Shown: positions 44,786 through 55,531 of the stretch, piece by piece
Layout of the letters: each line of letters begins with the position of its first letter
How positions within the stretch are numbered: the first letter of the stretch is position 1
Source: Hyphomicrobium denitrificans 1NES1
Lineage (GTDB): Bacteria; Pseudomonadota; Alphaproteobacteria; Rhizobiales; Hyphomicrobiaceae
Length of the DNA: 64,000 nt
NCBI RefSeq assembly: GCF_000230975.2
Contig: NC_021172.1
Span: 1,364,001 to 1,428,000, forward strand
Direction of reading: 5' to 3'
Notes under the pieces: generated by a model
The model's input: the letters and a program-made list of their open reading frames with translations, nothing else
The model's database searches: none
Told to the model about the DNA's origin: nothing
Program-made: the position numbers and the translations under genes

Positions 44786-46660
44786 TCAGGCGCTGCGTTG
44801 GAGCGTTTGCTCCGTTTGTTCCATCGTAGCCTCGGCGCTCTCGGAGGGAGCAGCATGGGGCAGCGGAGCCCAAGCATCGTCCCAACGGCGCGATAGGCTC
44901 ATTGCGGAATTGATCAATCCTGCCATCGAATAGGTCTGCGGAATGTTGCCCCATAACTGGCCTGTCGCAGGGTGCAAATCCTCGCTCAGCATCCCGAATG
45001 CATTGCGATGGTTGAGCAACTCACTGAAAAGCTCGCGGGCATCTTCGGTCCGCCCGATCAAAGCGAGAGCGTCGATGTACCAGAATTGGCAGGCGAGAAA
45101 GGCTGACTCAGGTAAACCGAAATCGTCCTCGGCGGCGTAGCGCAACATCAGCCCATTGCGCATCAATTCGCGCCCGATTGTATCGCAAGTCTTGACGAAG
45201 CGCGGGTCATTCGGTGCGACAAGGCCAAGTTCCGCGAGCAGCAGCACGCTCGCGTCGAGTTCGCTGTTGTCGAAAGCGCCGGTGAAGGCGCCGCGCTTTT
45301 CGCTCCAGGCGCGAGTCAGGATTTCCGAGCGGATTTTATCGGCCGAGTGCCTCCAATAGACAGCGCGCTCGTGGAGCCCGAGCAGGCTCGCAATTCTTGC
45401 CAGGCGATCGCAGGCGACCCAGCACATCGTAGCAGAATGGGTGTGGATGCGTTCGCGTCCGCGATACTCCCAGATGCCTGCGTCGGGCTTGAGGTAAAGC
45501 CGGCGCGCCTGTTGACCGAGATGCTCGAGCTCGCGAAAGAGGCTGGCGTCGCCCATGCGCGGCAGACGCTGGTCGATGAACATTTGCGACGCGCCGAGAA
45601 TGACGCTGCCGTACGCATCGTGTTGCAGTTGTTTTGAGGCAAGATTTCCGACGCGCACAGGCCCCATGCCGAGGAAGCCTTGCAGATCGGGTGCGACGCG
45701 CTCTTCCATCGTATCGTTATGAACGATGCCGTAGAGCGGCCTCAGCGGGCTTTCGGTGTCCGCGACGATTGTCGTGATGTAACCAAGGTAGTTTTCCATC
45801 GATTGCGTCGCGCCGAGGCGGTTCAGCGCGCGGATGACGAAATAAGCGTCGCGCAGCCAGCAGAAACGGTAGTCCCACGTGCGCGGCGTATTCGGCGCTT
45901 CGGGTATGGACGTCGTCAGCGCGGCAATGATGGCGCCGGTTTCCTCGAACGTGCAGAGTTTCAGAGAAATGGCGGCGCGGATGACCTCGGACTGCCATTC
46001 GTAGCCGATGGCGAGACCGCGCACCCATGTCACCCAGTAGTCGCGCGTCTGATCCAAAAATTCACGCGACATGGCGTCGATCGAGCTTTCGATCGGCTCG
46101 TCGCTGCCGAGGACAAGCGTGACGGGATGCGTCAATACAAATGGCGTCTCGTGAACGATGTAGGACACGGCGAGGTCGGTCGTGACACGAATAGGCGTCG
46201 AACCCGCGCTATATCGGATGTGATTGGAACCTTGGGCAGGTGAAGCTGTCGCCTCGCCATATCCGAACGCCGGCCGTACCCGGCAGACAATACGGGGGAG
46301 GCCGTTCAGCGGTTCGATGCGGCGTATCAGCTGCGTCGGGTGGAACGACCGGCCAAAGCGAAGGAAGCGGGGGGCGAAGTCCGTTATTTTGACGCGCGCG
46401 CCGTTACTCGCAACGAGAATGGTTTCGAGGATGCAGGTGTTGCGCACATAGCCCGACGTCGCCGAAACCTGCCCCTCGAGCTGGACGTCGCAGAATCCTT
46501 TGTCTTCGTTTCCCGAGAGCAGCCGGCAGAATACCGGATCGCCATCCAGCCTCGGGAAGCACCACCAGACGATGCGGCCGCCAGGGTCAATCAACGCTGC
46601 AACGCGGCCGTTGCCGATAGCCGCGACGTCGAGCGACGAACGATATTGCGTGACGGTCAT
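44786..46660 (-). CDS. Glycoside hydrolase family 15 (glucoamylase/trehalase-like)
   Basis: About 624 residues. The N-terminal beta-sandwich domain (AAIGNGRVAALIDPGGRIVW, WCFPRLDGDPVF) and the (alpha/alpha)6 barrel (NTPRTWDYRFCWLRDAYFVI, GIWEYRGRERIHTHSATMCW, LWGNIPQTYSMAGLINSAMS) match GH15. This family includes trehalases and glucan hydrolases in bacteria. Given the trehalose operon nearby it may be a trehalase, but that is inference. There is no signal peptide, so it is cytoplasmic. ATG 46660 follows a GGGGGA ribosome-binding site. It is 185 bases downstream of the hybrid kinase on the same strand. Confidence 0.87.
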   Translation of the reverse strand: MTVTQYRSSLDVAAIGNGRVAALIDPGGRIVWWCFPRLDGDPVFCRLLSGNEDKGFCDVQLEGQVSATSGYVRNTCILETILVASNGARVKITDFAPRFLRFGRSFHPTQLIRRIEPLNGLPRIVCRVRPAFGYGEATASPAQGSNHIRYSAGSTPIRVTTDLAVSYIVHETPFVLTHPVTLVLGSDEPIESSIDAMSREFLDQTRDYWVTWVRGLAIGYEWQSEVIRAAISLKLCTFEETGAIIAALTTSIPEAPNTPRTWDYRFCWLRDAYFVIRALNRLGATQSMENYLGYITTIVADTESPLRPLYGIVHNDTMEERVAPDLQGFLGMGPVRVGNLASKQLQHDAYGSVILGASQMFIDQRLPRMGDASLFRELEHLGQQARRLYLKPDAGIWEYRGRERIHTHSATMCWVACDRLARIASLLGLHERAVYWRHSADKIRSEILTRAWSEKRGAFTGAFDNSELDASVLLLAELGLVAPNDPRFVKTCDTIGRELMRNGLMLRYAAEDDFGLPESAFLACQFWYIDALALIGRTEDARELFSELLNHRNAFGMLSEDLHPATGQLWGNIPQTYSMAGLINSAMSLSRRWDDAWAPLPHAAPSESAEATMEQTEQTLQRSA

Positions 46661-46845
46661 CAAATCCCCCGAGGGAAAGCACACTTTCTAAGATCGAACT
46701 AACGCACGATCGGAGGTGTTGGTTGCGGTCTTCAGTCTCGCGCCTGCAGCCGGCGGCATCGCGTCTCTATGCGCGATGGGCGGACGCGCTAGACGCAGAA
46801 AGCCAGTTGTACCCGCGCCATTGTGCCAAACGTGTGGCCGGCCCT

Positions 46846-48774
46846 TCAGGCGACCTGATTCGATTCATCGCGCGATAGGGCGACACGCTCCGATGCTTGA
46901 TGCTGAAGCGTCGCAACGAGATCCCTCACGTCGGCCGGATTATACGGTTTTGTCAGATGCGGATATTCCCGCAACAGCGGCGGCAGAAAGATCAAATCAT
47001 TGTAGCCCGTAGTAAACGCGAAGGGAACGCGTCGCCGATCGAGGATTTCGGCAACCGGAGCACTGTTGTCCGCCCCGAGATTGATGTCGATCAGGGCGAT
47101 GTCGAACTCGGAATCGGTCGCAGCGCACAATGCTTCCGAGAGCTGCGCGAATGGTCCGACGACCACGTGGCCATCATCCTCGAGATCGAGCTTTAGCTGC
47201 AAGGCTATCAGGGCTTCGTCCTCGATGAGAAGAATTTTGCAACCTTTGCAAGCAGGCACGCTTGCAACCGATTGAGCCATTCGAGTCTTCGAAACGATTG
47301 CGACATGACGTGTGCCGACCATTTGCGTGCGGGTCGAAAGGTCGCCCTCGAAGCTGAATTCGAAGCCCTCGGCCGCAAGTTCCATCTTCGCTTGTCCGCC
47401 GCACTCGGATGCGGCGCTGCGGATGACGGTCAGGCCGAACCCATTGCGGATCGGTTTCGTGCAGGGTGGTCCGCCGCGCTCCTTCCACGCGAATTTAATC
47501 TTCTCGCCGTCGGCCGAGACGACACGTGACCAGCCTACGAATACCGTACCGCCGGCTGCCGACAGTGCGCCATGTTTCACAGCGTTGGTTACGAGTTCAT
47601 GCAGAACGAGCGCCATCGATTGTGCGAACTTTGACGTGAGGCGCACGCGGTCGCCTTCGATCACGATGTCATTGTCGGTGCGAGATCGGAAGGGTTCCAG
47701 CGCACCTGCCACCAGCTCGTGCAGGTCAACTCCCGTCCAACTGCTCTGACGCAGCAGATCGTGCGCCGCCGACATCGCGTGAATGCGCCCGTCGAGGGCA
47801 GACGCAAAAGCATCGATCGAAGTGGCGTTGGAACTCGAAAGGCGCGCGATTGCGGCGACGTTGGCGAGAATGTTCTTTACGCGGTGATCAAGCTCGGCCA
47901 TCAGAAGCTGCTGATGGCTATCGGCCGATTTCCGTTCGGTGATATCGAGCAGTGTTCCGATGACGCGCGCGGACCCGCCGCTGCTGGTCTGGAAGGCGCG
48001 CGCGCGGGCGAGAACCCAGGCGACGCCGCGCATGCCGTTGACGCGGAATTCAAGCTCAGAAGTCGTGTCCGCAAAATTTGCTGCTCTGAAATAGCTGCGC
48101 ACGGCGTCGCGATCATCGGCGTGGACGAGGTCGATGAAGGCATCGAAGCGCTGATGCTCGGGCACCGCAACGTGAAGAACTTCGGCGATATTCGGCGACC
48201 ATTGCAGATGCTGCTCGGACTGGTCGTATTCGAAGGTTCCCAGTCGTGCCGCCTCGCTGGCGAGGCGTAACCGCTCCTCGCTCTGTTGCAGCATGGCGTG
48301 GGAATGTTCGAGTTGTTCGGTGCGCTGCCTGACGCGCTCCTCAAGCTCGGCGTTAAGAGCGTCGAGCTGACGGCTTTTTCGGTACAACTCGACGAAGATT
48401 TGCACCTTCGCTTTGAGAATTTCGGGAACGACGGGCACCGGCACGTAATCGACGGCGCCGGTACGATAGCCTTTCAAAAGATCGTCGGTATCGAGGCGTA
48501 CCGCCGAGATGAAGATAACCGCAGTCTTTTCATGGCGCGGATGATTGTGGATCATTTCGGCAAGCTCGAACCCGTCGAGGTCCGGCATGCAAACGTCCAT
48601 CAGAATGACCGCGATCTCGGTTTTCAGCAGCGCAGCAAAAGCCTCTTCGGCCGTCGTCGCTTTAATAAGGCTTGCGTTCAAGCCATCCAGAATTGCCTCG
48701 TAGGCGAGAAGTTTTCCGGGCTGGTCGTCGACAAGCAGGATGTTGACTGTTTCGTCGGAAATCTCTGAAGCCAC
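46846..48774 (-). CDS. Hybrid response regulator/HWE histidine kinase
   Basis: A 642-residue soluble protein. An N-terminal receiver (NILLVDDQPG, phospho-Asp in ILMDVCMPDLDG, about residue 60) is followed by a coiled coil (about 130-180) and a PAS domain (about 180-300). The HWE/HisKA_2 domain has MAELDHRVKNILANV, and the ATPase domain has LVLHELVTNAVKHGALS. A C-terminal receiver (ILLIEDEALIALQLKLDLED and IALIDINLG) completes it. It begins 12 bases after the HAMP-repeat kinase and is probably cotranscribed. Candidate partners are the HAMP kinase and PhyR. Confidence 0.9.
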   Translation of the reverse strand: MASEISDETVNILLVDDQPGKLLAYEAILDGLNASLIKATTAEEAFAALLKTEIAVILMDVCMPDLDGFELAEMIHNHPRHEKTAVIFISAVRLDTDDLLKGYRTGAVDYVPVPVVPEILKAKVQIFVELYRKSRQLDALNAELEERVRQRTEQLEHSHAMLQQSEERLRLASEAARLGTFEYDQSEQHLQWSPNIAEVLHVAVPEHQRFDAFIDLVHADDRDAVRSYFRAANFADTTSELEFRVNGMRGVAWVLARARAFQTSSGGSARVIGTLLDITERKSADSHQQLLMAELDHRVKNILANVAAIARLSSSNATSIDAFASALDGRIHAMSAAHDLLRQSSWTGVDLHELVAGALEPFRSRTDNDIVIEGDRVRLTSKFAQSMALVLHELVTNAVKHGALSAAGGTVFVGWSRVVSADGEKIKFAWKERGGPPCTKPIRNGFGLTVIRSAASECGGQAKMELAAEGFEFSFEGDLSTRTQMVGTRHVAIVSKTRMAQSVASVPACKGCKILLIEDEALIALQLKLDLEDDGHVVVGPFAQLSEALCAATDSEFDIALIDINLGADNSAPVAEILDRRRVPFAFTTGYNDLIFLPPLLREYPHLTKPYNPADVRDLVATLQHQASERVALSRDESNQVA

Positions 48775-48786
48775 GCCTGTCCCCCT

Positions 48787-51700
48787 TCACCGATGTAGCC
48801 ACATGCGCAACGCCGACAGAAGCTGCTCCGTATCGACGGGCTTTGCGAGATAGTCCGATGCCCCGGCTTCCAGACATTTCTCGCGATCGCCCTTCATCGC
48901 CTTGGCGGTGAGTGCGATAATCGGCAACCGCTGATGCTTTTCGCTGCCGCGGATGCGCTGCATCGTCTGATAGCCGTCCATTTCCGGCATCATGATATCC
49001 ATCAGCACGATAGATACGTCTGTCGAATTCAGCGTTTCTATGGCTTCGCGCCCCGTCGTCGCCGTCAGGACGTTCATTCCGCGGCGTTCGAGCAGGCTGC
49101 TCAGTGCAAATATGTTGCGGGCATCGTCGTCGACGAGCAGAACCTTACGGCCGACTAGGTAATCGTCGGTACCGTGCAATCGGGATAAAAGCTCTCGTTT
49201 TTCGGGAGGCAGCTCTGCGATGACGCGGTGCAGGAACAGGGCCGTCTCATCAAGCAGCCGTTCGGGAGACTCGACGCCCTTGACGACGACGGTGCGTGCC
49301 AATTGACGGATCTTGTGATCTTCCTCGTTGGAGAGTTCGCGGCCCGTGAATACCACGACCGGAATGTCGCGCATGGCGGGCGATCCGCACATCTGCTCGA
49401 GGATTTCGAAGCCCGACATGTCAGGCAACTTCAAATCAAGAACGACACAATCAATCGGATTTTCCCGCAGAGCCTTTAGCGCGTCGGCGCCATCGGCGGC
49501 GGTCAGGATCTCGACATCGTCGTTTTTCAACAGCTCGGCGACGCTCATGCGCTCGGTATGATCATCGTCGACGATGAGGAGCCGTTTCCGCGGCGACTTC
49601 GCGAATTCCGCGATGCGCCTCAAGGCGGATTTGAGTTCCTCGGGCTGCAGCGGCTTCGTCAGATATGAAAATGCACCTCTGGCGAGGCCGTGGTGGCGAT
49701 CGTCGTCCAACGTCACGACCTGCACCGGAATATGGCGCGTCAGCGGATTGTGCTTGAGCTGACTCAAAACGGACCAGCCGAGAACGTCGGGTAAATGGAT
49801 GTCGAGCGAAATCGCTGTCGGATTGTAGTCCGTCGCGACCGATAGCGCATCGGCGCCGCGGTGGCAGACGATGCATTTGAAGCCCGTTTCGCGGGCTGCC
49901 TCGATGAGAATTTTTGCATACCGCGGATCATCCTCGACGATGAGAAGAACCTGATCGCCGGCGACGATGCTGTCGCGATCATCGTTAAGCGGTTCGGGCA
50001 ATGCGGGCTGTACCGGGGCACGCGCCACAGAATTCTGATCGGCTCTTGATCGCGTCTCGACGGCGGGCGGCGCATAGCGAAGTGGAATGTAGAGCGTGAA
50101 CGTGCTGCCCTTGCCCGGCTCGCTGCGCAATTGAATTTCGCCGCCCAGCAGATGCGCCAGCTCGCGGCTGATCGCGAGGCCGAGGCCGGTGCCGCCGTAC
50201 TTGCGGCTCGTACTCGCGTCCGCCTGCTGGAACGCTTCGAAGATCAGTTTCTGCTTGTCCGACGGGATGCCGATGCCAGAGTCGTCGACTTCGAAAGCGA
50301 CGACCATCGGCGCGGCGGCTAGGATCGGGTGATCCTCCGGACCCCATTTGGCAGTCGCAGGCTTGACGGAAAAACGCACGTAGCCCTGGCGGGTGAACTT
50401 GAAGGCATTCGATAGCAGGTTTTTCAATACCTGCTGCAGGCGTTTCGAGTCGGTATAGAGGGTCCGTCCCAGATCCGCGTCGAAGCTCATCCCGAAATCG
50501 AGGTCCCGGCGCTCCGCCTCGTGACGGAAGGGACGTGCTATCGCTTCAAGGAGACCGTTGAACGTGATCTCCTCGGCATCGACCGAGACCGTTCCGGATT
50601 CGATCTTCGAGAGATCGAGAATGTCGCTGATCAGGTTCAGAAGATCCGTGCCGGCGCCGTGAATGGTGCGCGCGAACTCGACCTGTCTTTCCGAAAGATT
50701 GCCGTCGGGATTGTCGCTGAGCTGCTGGCCGAGAATGAGGATGCTGTTGAGCGGTGTCCGAAGCTCGTGCGACATGTTCGCGAGGAATTCGGATTTGTAG
50801 CGCGATGTCAGCGCAAGCTCTGCGGCTTTTTCCTCGACGGCACGGCGAGCCTGATCGATTTCCTCGTTCTTGCGTTCGACTTCGACGTTGCGCTCGGCAA
50901 GCTGCTGGGCTTTCTGTGCCAGTTCTTCGTTGGTCTTTTGCAGCGCCTTCTGTTGCTCCTGAAGCTCGGCGGCCAGCTCCTGCGATTGCGTCAGGAGTTC
51001 CTCGGTTTGCATCGTCGCCTCGATGCTGTTCAGGACGATGCCGATGCCCATCGTCAACTGTTCGAGGAATGTCAGGTGTGCCGGCTCGAAATCGTGCAGC
51101 GAGCTGAGAGAGATGACGGCCTTGATCTGGTCCTCGAACGTGATCGGCAGGACGATGACACTGCGAGGAACAGCCTTGAATACGACGGCATCGATCGGAA
51201 CTGCGGCTTCCGGGATGTTGTTCAGCAGACGGCGTTGTTTTTCCAGTGCGCATTGTCCGATAAGGCCCGATCCGAGTTCGAGCCGGTCGGGATAGCCAGC
51301 CCCCATGTCGTCGGCGTACCTGGCGAGCAGCTTCAACTGATTTTCGGTGCTGGCATCGAACTGATAGATAACGCCCTGGTGCGCGTTGACGAGCGGGACA
51401 AGCTCCGACAAGAGTTTCTTGCCGACAGTTACGAGATCGCGCTGCCCTTGCAGCATGCTGGTGAAACGCGCCAAGTTCGTTTTCAGCCAATCCTGCTCGG
51501 TGTTGCGCTCCGTCGTCAGGCGGAGGTTGCCGATCATTGTGTTGATGTAATCTTTCAGCTCAGCCACTTCGCCGCGCGCTTCGACCTGAACCGAGCGGGT
51601 GAGATCGCCTTTCGTGACGGCCGTGGTGACCTCGGCGATGGCGCGCACTTGGTTGGTGAGATTGTCGGCGAGAAGGTTGACGTTGCCGGTCAGGTCTTTC

Positions 51701-54483
51701 CACGTACCGGCGGCGCCGGGCACGTTCGCCTGTCCGCCGAGGCGGCCTTCGACGCCAACCTCGCGCGCGACGGTCGTCACCTGATCGGCGAAAATCGCGA
51801 GCGTGTCGGTCATGGCATTGATCGTCTCGGCGAGGGCTGCGACTTCGCCTTTCGATTTGACGGTGAGCTTGGGCTTCAAATCGCCCTCGGCGACCGCGGT
51901 CACGACTTTGACGATGCCGCGAACCTGCTCCGTCAGGTTGGCCGCCATCACGTTGACGGTGTCTGTCAAGTCCTTCCACGTGCCACCCGCGCCAGGCACG
52001 GTCGCCTGTCCGCCGAGGCGGCCCTCGGTTCCGACCTCGCGGGCGACGCGCGTCACTTCGGATGCAAAGCCGTTGAGCTGGTCGACCATCGTGTTGATGG
52101 TGTTCTTCAGCTCCAGGATTTCGCCTTTGACGTCGACGGTGATCTTGCGCGAAAGGTCGCCGCGGGCGACGGCGGTCGTCACCTCCGCGATGTTGCGGAC
52201 CTGTGTCGTAAGATTTGCGGCGAGGAGGTTGACGTTGTCGGTCAGGTCTTTCCAGGTGCCGCCGACGCCGGGCACGACGGCCTGACCGCCGAGGCGACCC
52301 TCGGTACCGACCTCGCGGGCGACGCGCGTCACTTCCGCCGCGAACGAGCGAAGTTGCTCGACCATCGTGTTCAACGTTTCTTTCAGCAGCAGAATCTCGC
52401 CGCGCACGTCGACGGTGATCTTCTTCGAAAGGTCGCCCGACGCGATGGCGGTCGCGACCTCGGCGATGTTGCGCACCTGAGCCGTCAGGTTGCCGGCCAT
52501 GAAGTTGACGTTGTCGGTCAGGTCTTTCCAGGTTCCCGCGACACCCGAGACCTGCGCCTGTCCGCCGAGCTTGCCTTCTGTTCCGACCTCGCGCGCAACG
52601 CGCGTCACTTCCGACGCGAAGGCGTTCAACTGGTCGACCATCGTGTTGATGGTGTTCTTCAGCTCCAGGATTTCGCCTTTGACGTCGACGGTGATCTTGC
52701 GCGAGAGGTCGCCGCGGGCAACGGCCGTCGTCACTTCGGCGATGTTGCGGACTTGGGCCGTCAGGTTCGACGCCATCGAGTTGACGTTGTCGGTCAAGTC
52801 CTTCCACGTTCCCGCGACGCCCGGAACCTGGGCTTGGCCGCCAAGCTTGCCGTCGGTGCCGACTTCACGCGCAACGCGCGTCACTTCCCCGGCGAAGGCG
52901 TTCAACTGATCGACCATCGTATTGATGGTTTCCTTCAGCTCGAGAACCTCGCCGCGTACATCGACGTCGATTTTCTTCGAAAGGTCGCCCGAAGCGATGG
53001 CAGTCGAAACGTCTGCGATGTTGCGCACCTGCGTCGTCAGGTTCGACGCCATCGAGTTGACGCTGTCGGTCAGGTCCTTCCAGGTTCCGGCAACGCCGCG
53101 CACGTCGGCCTGACCGCCAAGCTTGCCTTCGGTACCGACCTCGCGCGCAACGCGCGTCACTTCGGATGCAAAGCCGTTGAGCTGGTCGACCATCGTGTTG
53201 ATGGTTTCCTTGAGCTGCAAGATTTCGCCCGAGACGTTGACCGTGATCTTTTTCGACAGGTCGCCGCGGGCGATGGCAGTCGCAACGTCTGCGATGTTGC
53301 GCACCTGCGCCGTCAGGTTGCCGGCCATTGAGTTGACGTTGTCGGTCAAGTCTTTCCAGGTTCCGGCGACGCCGGGGACGGTTGCCTGACCGCCGAGGCG
53401 GCCCTCGGTACCGACCTCGCGGGCGACGCGCGTCACTTCGGATGCAAAGCCGTTGAGCTGGTCGACCATCGTGTTGATGGTGTTCTTCAGCTCCAGGATT
53501 TCGCCTTTGACGTCGACGGTGATCTTGCGCGAAAGGTCGCCGCGGGCGACGGCGGTCGTCACCTCCGCGATGTTGCGGACCTGTGTCGTAAGATTTGCGG
53601 CGAGGAGGTTGACGTTGTCGGTCAGGTCTTTCCAGGTGCCGCCGACGCCGGGCACGACGGCCTGACCGCCGAGGCGACCCTCGGTACCGACCTCGCGGGC
53701 GACGCGCGTCACTTCCGCCGCGAACGAGCGAAGTTGCTCGACCATCGTGTTGATGGCTTCTTTCAATTGCAGGATCTCGCCGCGCACGTCGACGGTAATC
53801 TTCTTCGAAAGGTCGCCGTTGGCGACGGCGATCGTGACCTCGGCGATGTTGCGCACCTGCGCCGTCAGGTTCGACGCCATCGAGTTCACGCTGTCGGTCA
53901 GGTCTTTCCAGACGCCAGTCACTTCGCGGATTTGCGCCTGTCCGCCGAGCTTGCCATCCGTTCCGACCTCGCGCGCGACGCGCGTCACTTCGGACGTAAA
54001 GATCGAGAGCTGCTTGATCATTGTGTTAACGATCGTCGCCGAGCGCAGGAACTCTCCTTTGAGAGGGCGGCCATCGACCTCCAGTCGCATAGGCTGCAGC
54101 AGGTCGCCTTGTGCGACGGCGGCGATCGTGCGGGTCACCTCGGCAGTCGGCCGTAGCAGGTCGTCGATCAGCGAATTGACGGATTCCTCCATTTCGCCCC
54201 ACGCCCCGTGCGCGAGCCCGAGCTTGACGCGCTGGTTCGTCAGCCCTTCCTTACCGACGACTTGACCAACCCGGTGAAGCTGGCCGGCCATGCGCTGGTT
54301 GGTCGAGACGATATCGTTAAAGACGTCGGCGATCTTGCCCGGTAATCCGTCCCAGTCACCGCGCAATCGTACCGTAAAGTCGCCCTCCCGCACGGCCTGA
54401 AGGGCCTGGAGCATCTCGACAAGCACCATGTTGGAACCGCCGACCAAGCGCTCGGCTCCGACCGTGCTGATCTGCTCCGACAT
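48787..54483 (-). CDS. Giant hybrid histidine kinase with nine tandem HAMP units
   Basis: An 1898-residue protein without membrane helices, so a cytoplasmic sensor. Residues about 150-975 are nine 92-residue units, each with a [15 protein letters not shown] segment followed by a [15 protein letters not shown] HAMP helix, plus a diverged N-terminal copy. A GAF-like domain (about 995-1155) and a coiled coil follow. HisKA has the phospho-His in [12 protein letters not shown] (about residue 1239), then the ATPase domain. Three receivers end the protein (about 1500-1625, 1638-1755 and 1778-1898). The layout resembles fungal group III/Nik1 osmosensing kinases. An EcfG-type promoter lies 38 bases upstream. 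Confidence 0.93.
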   Translation of the reverse strand: MSEQISTVGAERLVGGSNMVLVEMLQALQAVREGDFTVRLRGDWDGLPGKIADVFNDIVSTNQRMAGQLHRVGQVVGKEGLTNQRVKLGLAHGAWGEMEESVNSLIDDLLRPTAEVTRTIAAVAQGDLLQPMRLEVDGRPLKGEFLRSATIVNTMIKQLSIFTSEVTRVAREVGTDGKLGGQAQIREVTGVWKDLTDSVNSMASNLTAQVRNIAEVTIAVANGDLSKKITVDVRGEILQLKEAINTMVEQLRSFAAEVTRVAREVGTEGRLGGQAVVPGVGGTWKDLTDNVNLLAANLTTQVRNIAEVTTAVARGDLSRKITVDVKGEILELKNTINTMVDQLNGFASEVTRVAREVGTEGRLGGQATVPGVAGTWKDLTDNVNSMAGNLTAQVRNIADVATAIARGDLSKKITVNVSGEILQLKETINTMVDQLNGFASEVTRVAREVGTEGKLGGQADVRGVAGTWKDLTDSVNSMASNLTTQVRNIADVSTAIASGDLSKKIDVDVRGEVLELKETINTMVDQLNAFAGEVTRVAREVGTDGKLGGQAQVPGVAGTWKDLTDNVNSMASNLTAQVRNIAEVTTAVARGDLSRKITVDVKGEILELKNTINTMVDQLNAFASEVTRVAREVGTEGKLGGQAQVSGVAGTWKDLTDNVNFMAGNLTAQVRNIAEVATAIASGDLSKKITVDVRGEILLLKETLNTMVEQLRSFAAEVTRVAREVGTEGRLGGQAVVPGVGGTWKDLTDNVNLLAANLTTQVRNIAEVTTAVARGDLSRKITVDVKGEILELKNTINTMVDQLNGFASEVTRVAREVGTEGRLGGQATVPGAGGTWKDLTDTVNVMAANLTEQVRGIVKVVTAVAEGDLKPKLTVKSKGEVAALAETINAMTDTLAIFADQVTTVAREVGVEGRLGGQANVPGAAGTWKDLTGNVNLLADNLTNQVRAIAEVTTAVTKGDLTRSVQVEARGEVAELKDYINTMIGNLRLTTERNTEQDWLKTNLARFTSMLQGQRDLVTVGKKLLSELVPLVNAHQGVIYQFDASTENQLKLLARYADDMGAGYPDRLELGSGLIGQCALEKQRRLLNNIPEAAVPIDAVVFKAVPRSVIVLPITFEDQIKAVISLSSLHDFEPAHLTFLEQLTMGIGIVLNSIEATMQTEELLTQSQELAAELQEQQKALQKTNEELAQKAQQLAERNVEVERKNEEIDQARRAVEEKAAELALTSRYKSEFLANMSHELRTPLNSILILGQQLSDNPDGNLSERQVEFARTIHGAGTDLLNLISDILDLSKIESGTVSVDAEEITFNGLLEAIARPFRHEAERRDLDFGMSFDADLGRTLYTDSKRLQQVLKNLLSNAFKFTRQGYVRFSVKPATAKWGPEDHPILAAAPMVVAFEVDDSGIGIPSDKQKLIFEAFQQADASTSRKYGGTGLGLAISRELAHLLGGEIQLRSEPGKGSTFTLYIPLRYAPPAVETRSRADQNSVARAPVQPALPEPLNDDRDSIVAGDQVLLIVEDDPRYAKILIEAARETGFKCIVCHRGADALSVATDYNPTAISLDIHLPDVLGWSVLSQLKHNPLTRHIPVQVVTLDDDRHHGLARGAFSYLTKPLQPEELKSALRRIAEFAKSPRKRLLIVDDDHTERMSVAELLKNDDVEILTAADGADALKALRENPIDCVVLDLKLPDMSGFEILEQMCGSPAMRDIPVVVFTGRELSNEEDHKIRQLARTVVVKGVESPERLLDETALFLHRVIAELPPEKRELLSRLHGTDDYLVGRKVLLVDDDARNIFALSSLLERRGMNVLTATTGREAIETLNSTDVSIVLMDIMMPEMDGYQTMQRIRGSEKHQRLPIIALTAKAMKGDREKCLEAGASDYLAKPVDTEQLLSALRMWLHR
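52031..52371 (-). repeat. 341-bp perfect direct repeat, copy A
   Basis: Identical base for base to 53411-53751, an offset of 1380 bases, equal to exactly five 276-base units. The flanking units are clearly different, which points to a recent gene-conversion or duplication event. Confidence 0.9.
53411..53751 (-). repeat. 341-bp perfect direct repeat, copy B
   Basis: Second copy of the sequence at 52031-52371. The boundaries are set by single mismatches at 53410 (A versus T) and 53752 (G versus C). Confidence 0.9.
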
Positions 54484-54520
54484 TACGCTTTTCCCCTCAG
54501 AACCGACCTAAATGCCTCTC

Positions 54521-54545
54521 AACGCCCACAGGACGGAATAGTTCC
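54521..54545 (-). promoter_or_regulatory. EcfG-type promoter for the HAMP kinase operon
   Basis: On the minus strand GGAAC (54545-54541) and CGTT (54524-54521) are 16 bases apart. The predicted start is about 30 bases before the kinase ATG, leaving room for the GAGGGG ribosome-binding site. Confidence 0.72.
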
Positions 54546-54737
54546 GCGCGATATACAGGCGGTGAGCAAAAAAGCGTGCGCAAGGTTGGCCATCGCTGCC
54601 CCATGCGAACCTGCTCATCCGCGGGCGCAGCATCAGCAGGCTGCCGGCTATGCTCCGTGAGCCGGCATGAAGCTCAAGGAAGGTGGCGACATAGGGGCTT
54701 TTTTCCGAATTGTGATATGTGTGTAATGCGCGAGCGC

Positions 54738-55292
54738 TCAACGGCTTGAACTCTTGGCAGGCGGCGCATTTTCTGGATGACGTTGCTCCGCGCCTTCCTT
54801 TGTGTGCTGTTGTCCCGATGTCTCTTCGACCAGGCGGCTTCTGGCGCGGTTGACCCGGCTTTTCATGGTTCCGACTGCGCAGCCGCAGACGCGCGCCGCG
54901 TCTTCGTACGAAAAGCCTTCCGCTGTTATCAGGAGCAGCGCTTCGCGGTGGTCGGGGGATAGGCGCATGAGCGCTCGCCGCATGTCGTCGAATTCAAGCT
55001 GCGTCAGCTGCGTCGCCGGCACGCTGGCGTTCATCGCGGCGTGGTCCTGGTCCAGTTCCTCGCGCTGGGATTTGCGGTAATGGGTGAAATAGGTATTGCG
55101 CAAGATCGTGAAGAGCCACGCCTTGAGATTTGAGTCCGGGACGAAGGAATCCTTGTGCGCCCATGCCTTTAGCAGCGTTTCCTGAACGAGGTCGTTTGAA
55201 AGCTGCCCCTCACCGCAGAGAGAGTGTGCGAAGGCTCGAAGATTTGGGATAGCCGCGATCAAGGCATCCCCGAAGCTTGGAGTTTCGGTCAC
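54738..55292 (-). CDS. ecfG: ECF sigma factor of the general stress response (EcfG)
   Basis: A 184-residue group IV sigma factor. Region 2 reads NDLVQETLLKAWAHKDSFVP then NLKAWLFTILRNTYFTHYRK; region 4 reads MRRALMRLSPDHREALLLIT and EGFSYEDAARVCGCAVGTMK. It recognises GGAAC-CGTT promoters. The GTG start overlaps the nepR stop (GTGA) with GGAGGA upstream, so it is coupled to its anti-sigma factor. Gene order and motifs place it with the alphaproteobacterial EcfG group (ECF15). Confidence 0.93.
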   Translation of the reverse strand: MTETPSFGDALIAAIPNLRAFAHSLCGEGQLSNDLVQETLLKAWAHKDSFVPDSNLKAWLFTILRNTYFTHYRKSQREELDQDHAAMNASVPATQLTQLEFDDMRRALMRLSPDHREALLLITAEGFSYEDAARVCGCAVGTMKSRVNRARSRLVEETSGQQHTKEGAEQRHPENAPPAKSSSR

Positions 55293-55531
55293 TCCGACTC
55301 CTCCTTGGACTCGAGCTGGCGGACGAGCTTTAGGAGCTCGTCGGGAACCGGCTCGCGGACCATCGAGGCATACATGGTGCGCATGCGTTCTCCGATGAGC
55401 TGCGCCGCAATTCCGGGCAAACGGGTGACGCCCTTCTGAGGCGCCTCTGGTTGGGGCTGTGCCTCGGGTTCAGAAATCGCTTCTTCTTTGTTTCGCGTGT
55501 GCTCGTCCGGCGCGTCCAAGCGCTGTTGCAT
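55289..55531 (-). CDS. nepR: Anti-sigma factor NepR
   Basis: An 80-residue protein holding EcfG inactive until phospho-PhyR displaces it. The NepR core is seen as AQLIGERMRTMYASMVREPV and PDELLKLVRQL, the two amphipathic helices that wrap the sigma factor. The N-terminal half is disordered and acidic. It sits first in the minus-strand nepR-ecfG unit and is divergent from phyR, the standard arrangement. Confidence 0.92.
   Translation of the reverse strand: MQQRLDAPDEHTRNKEEAISEPEAQPQPEAPQKGVTRLPGIAAQLIGERMRTMYASMVREPVPDELLKLVRQLESKEESE

Larger units (their letters stand above)
51560..54040 (-). repeat. Tandem 276-bp repeats encoding HAMP units (about nine copies)
   Basis: The coding segment for WKDLT recurs every 276 bases from about 51691 to 53899, nine times in frame (92 codons per unit). 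Copies differ mostly at third positions, apart from the long perfect match annotated separately. Such arrays can expand or contract by recombination without breaking the frame. Confidence 0.92.

Noticed and set aside
46701..46726. Weak EcfG-like site upstream of GH15 (GCAAC-N17-CGTT, minus strand)
   Set aside because: The -35 has a mismatch at a conserved G, so it is not claimed as a promoter.
50521..53331. A 936-codon open frame on the plus strand
   Set aside because: It is fully antisense to the HAMP kinase and is kept open by the GC-rich, repeated coding sequence. Its product is repetitive with no domain of its own.
54508..54741. A 77-codon minus-strand frame between the sigma factor and HAMP kinase
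   Set aside because: No ribosome-binding site or family; it would overlap the EcfG promoter of the HAMP kinase and the sigma factor stop.
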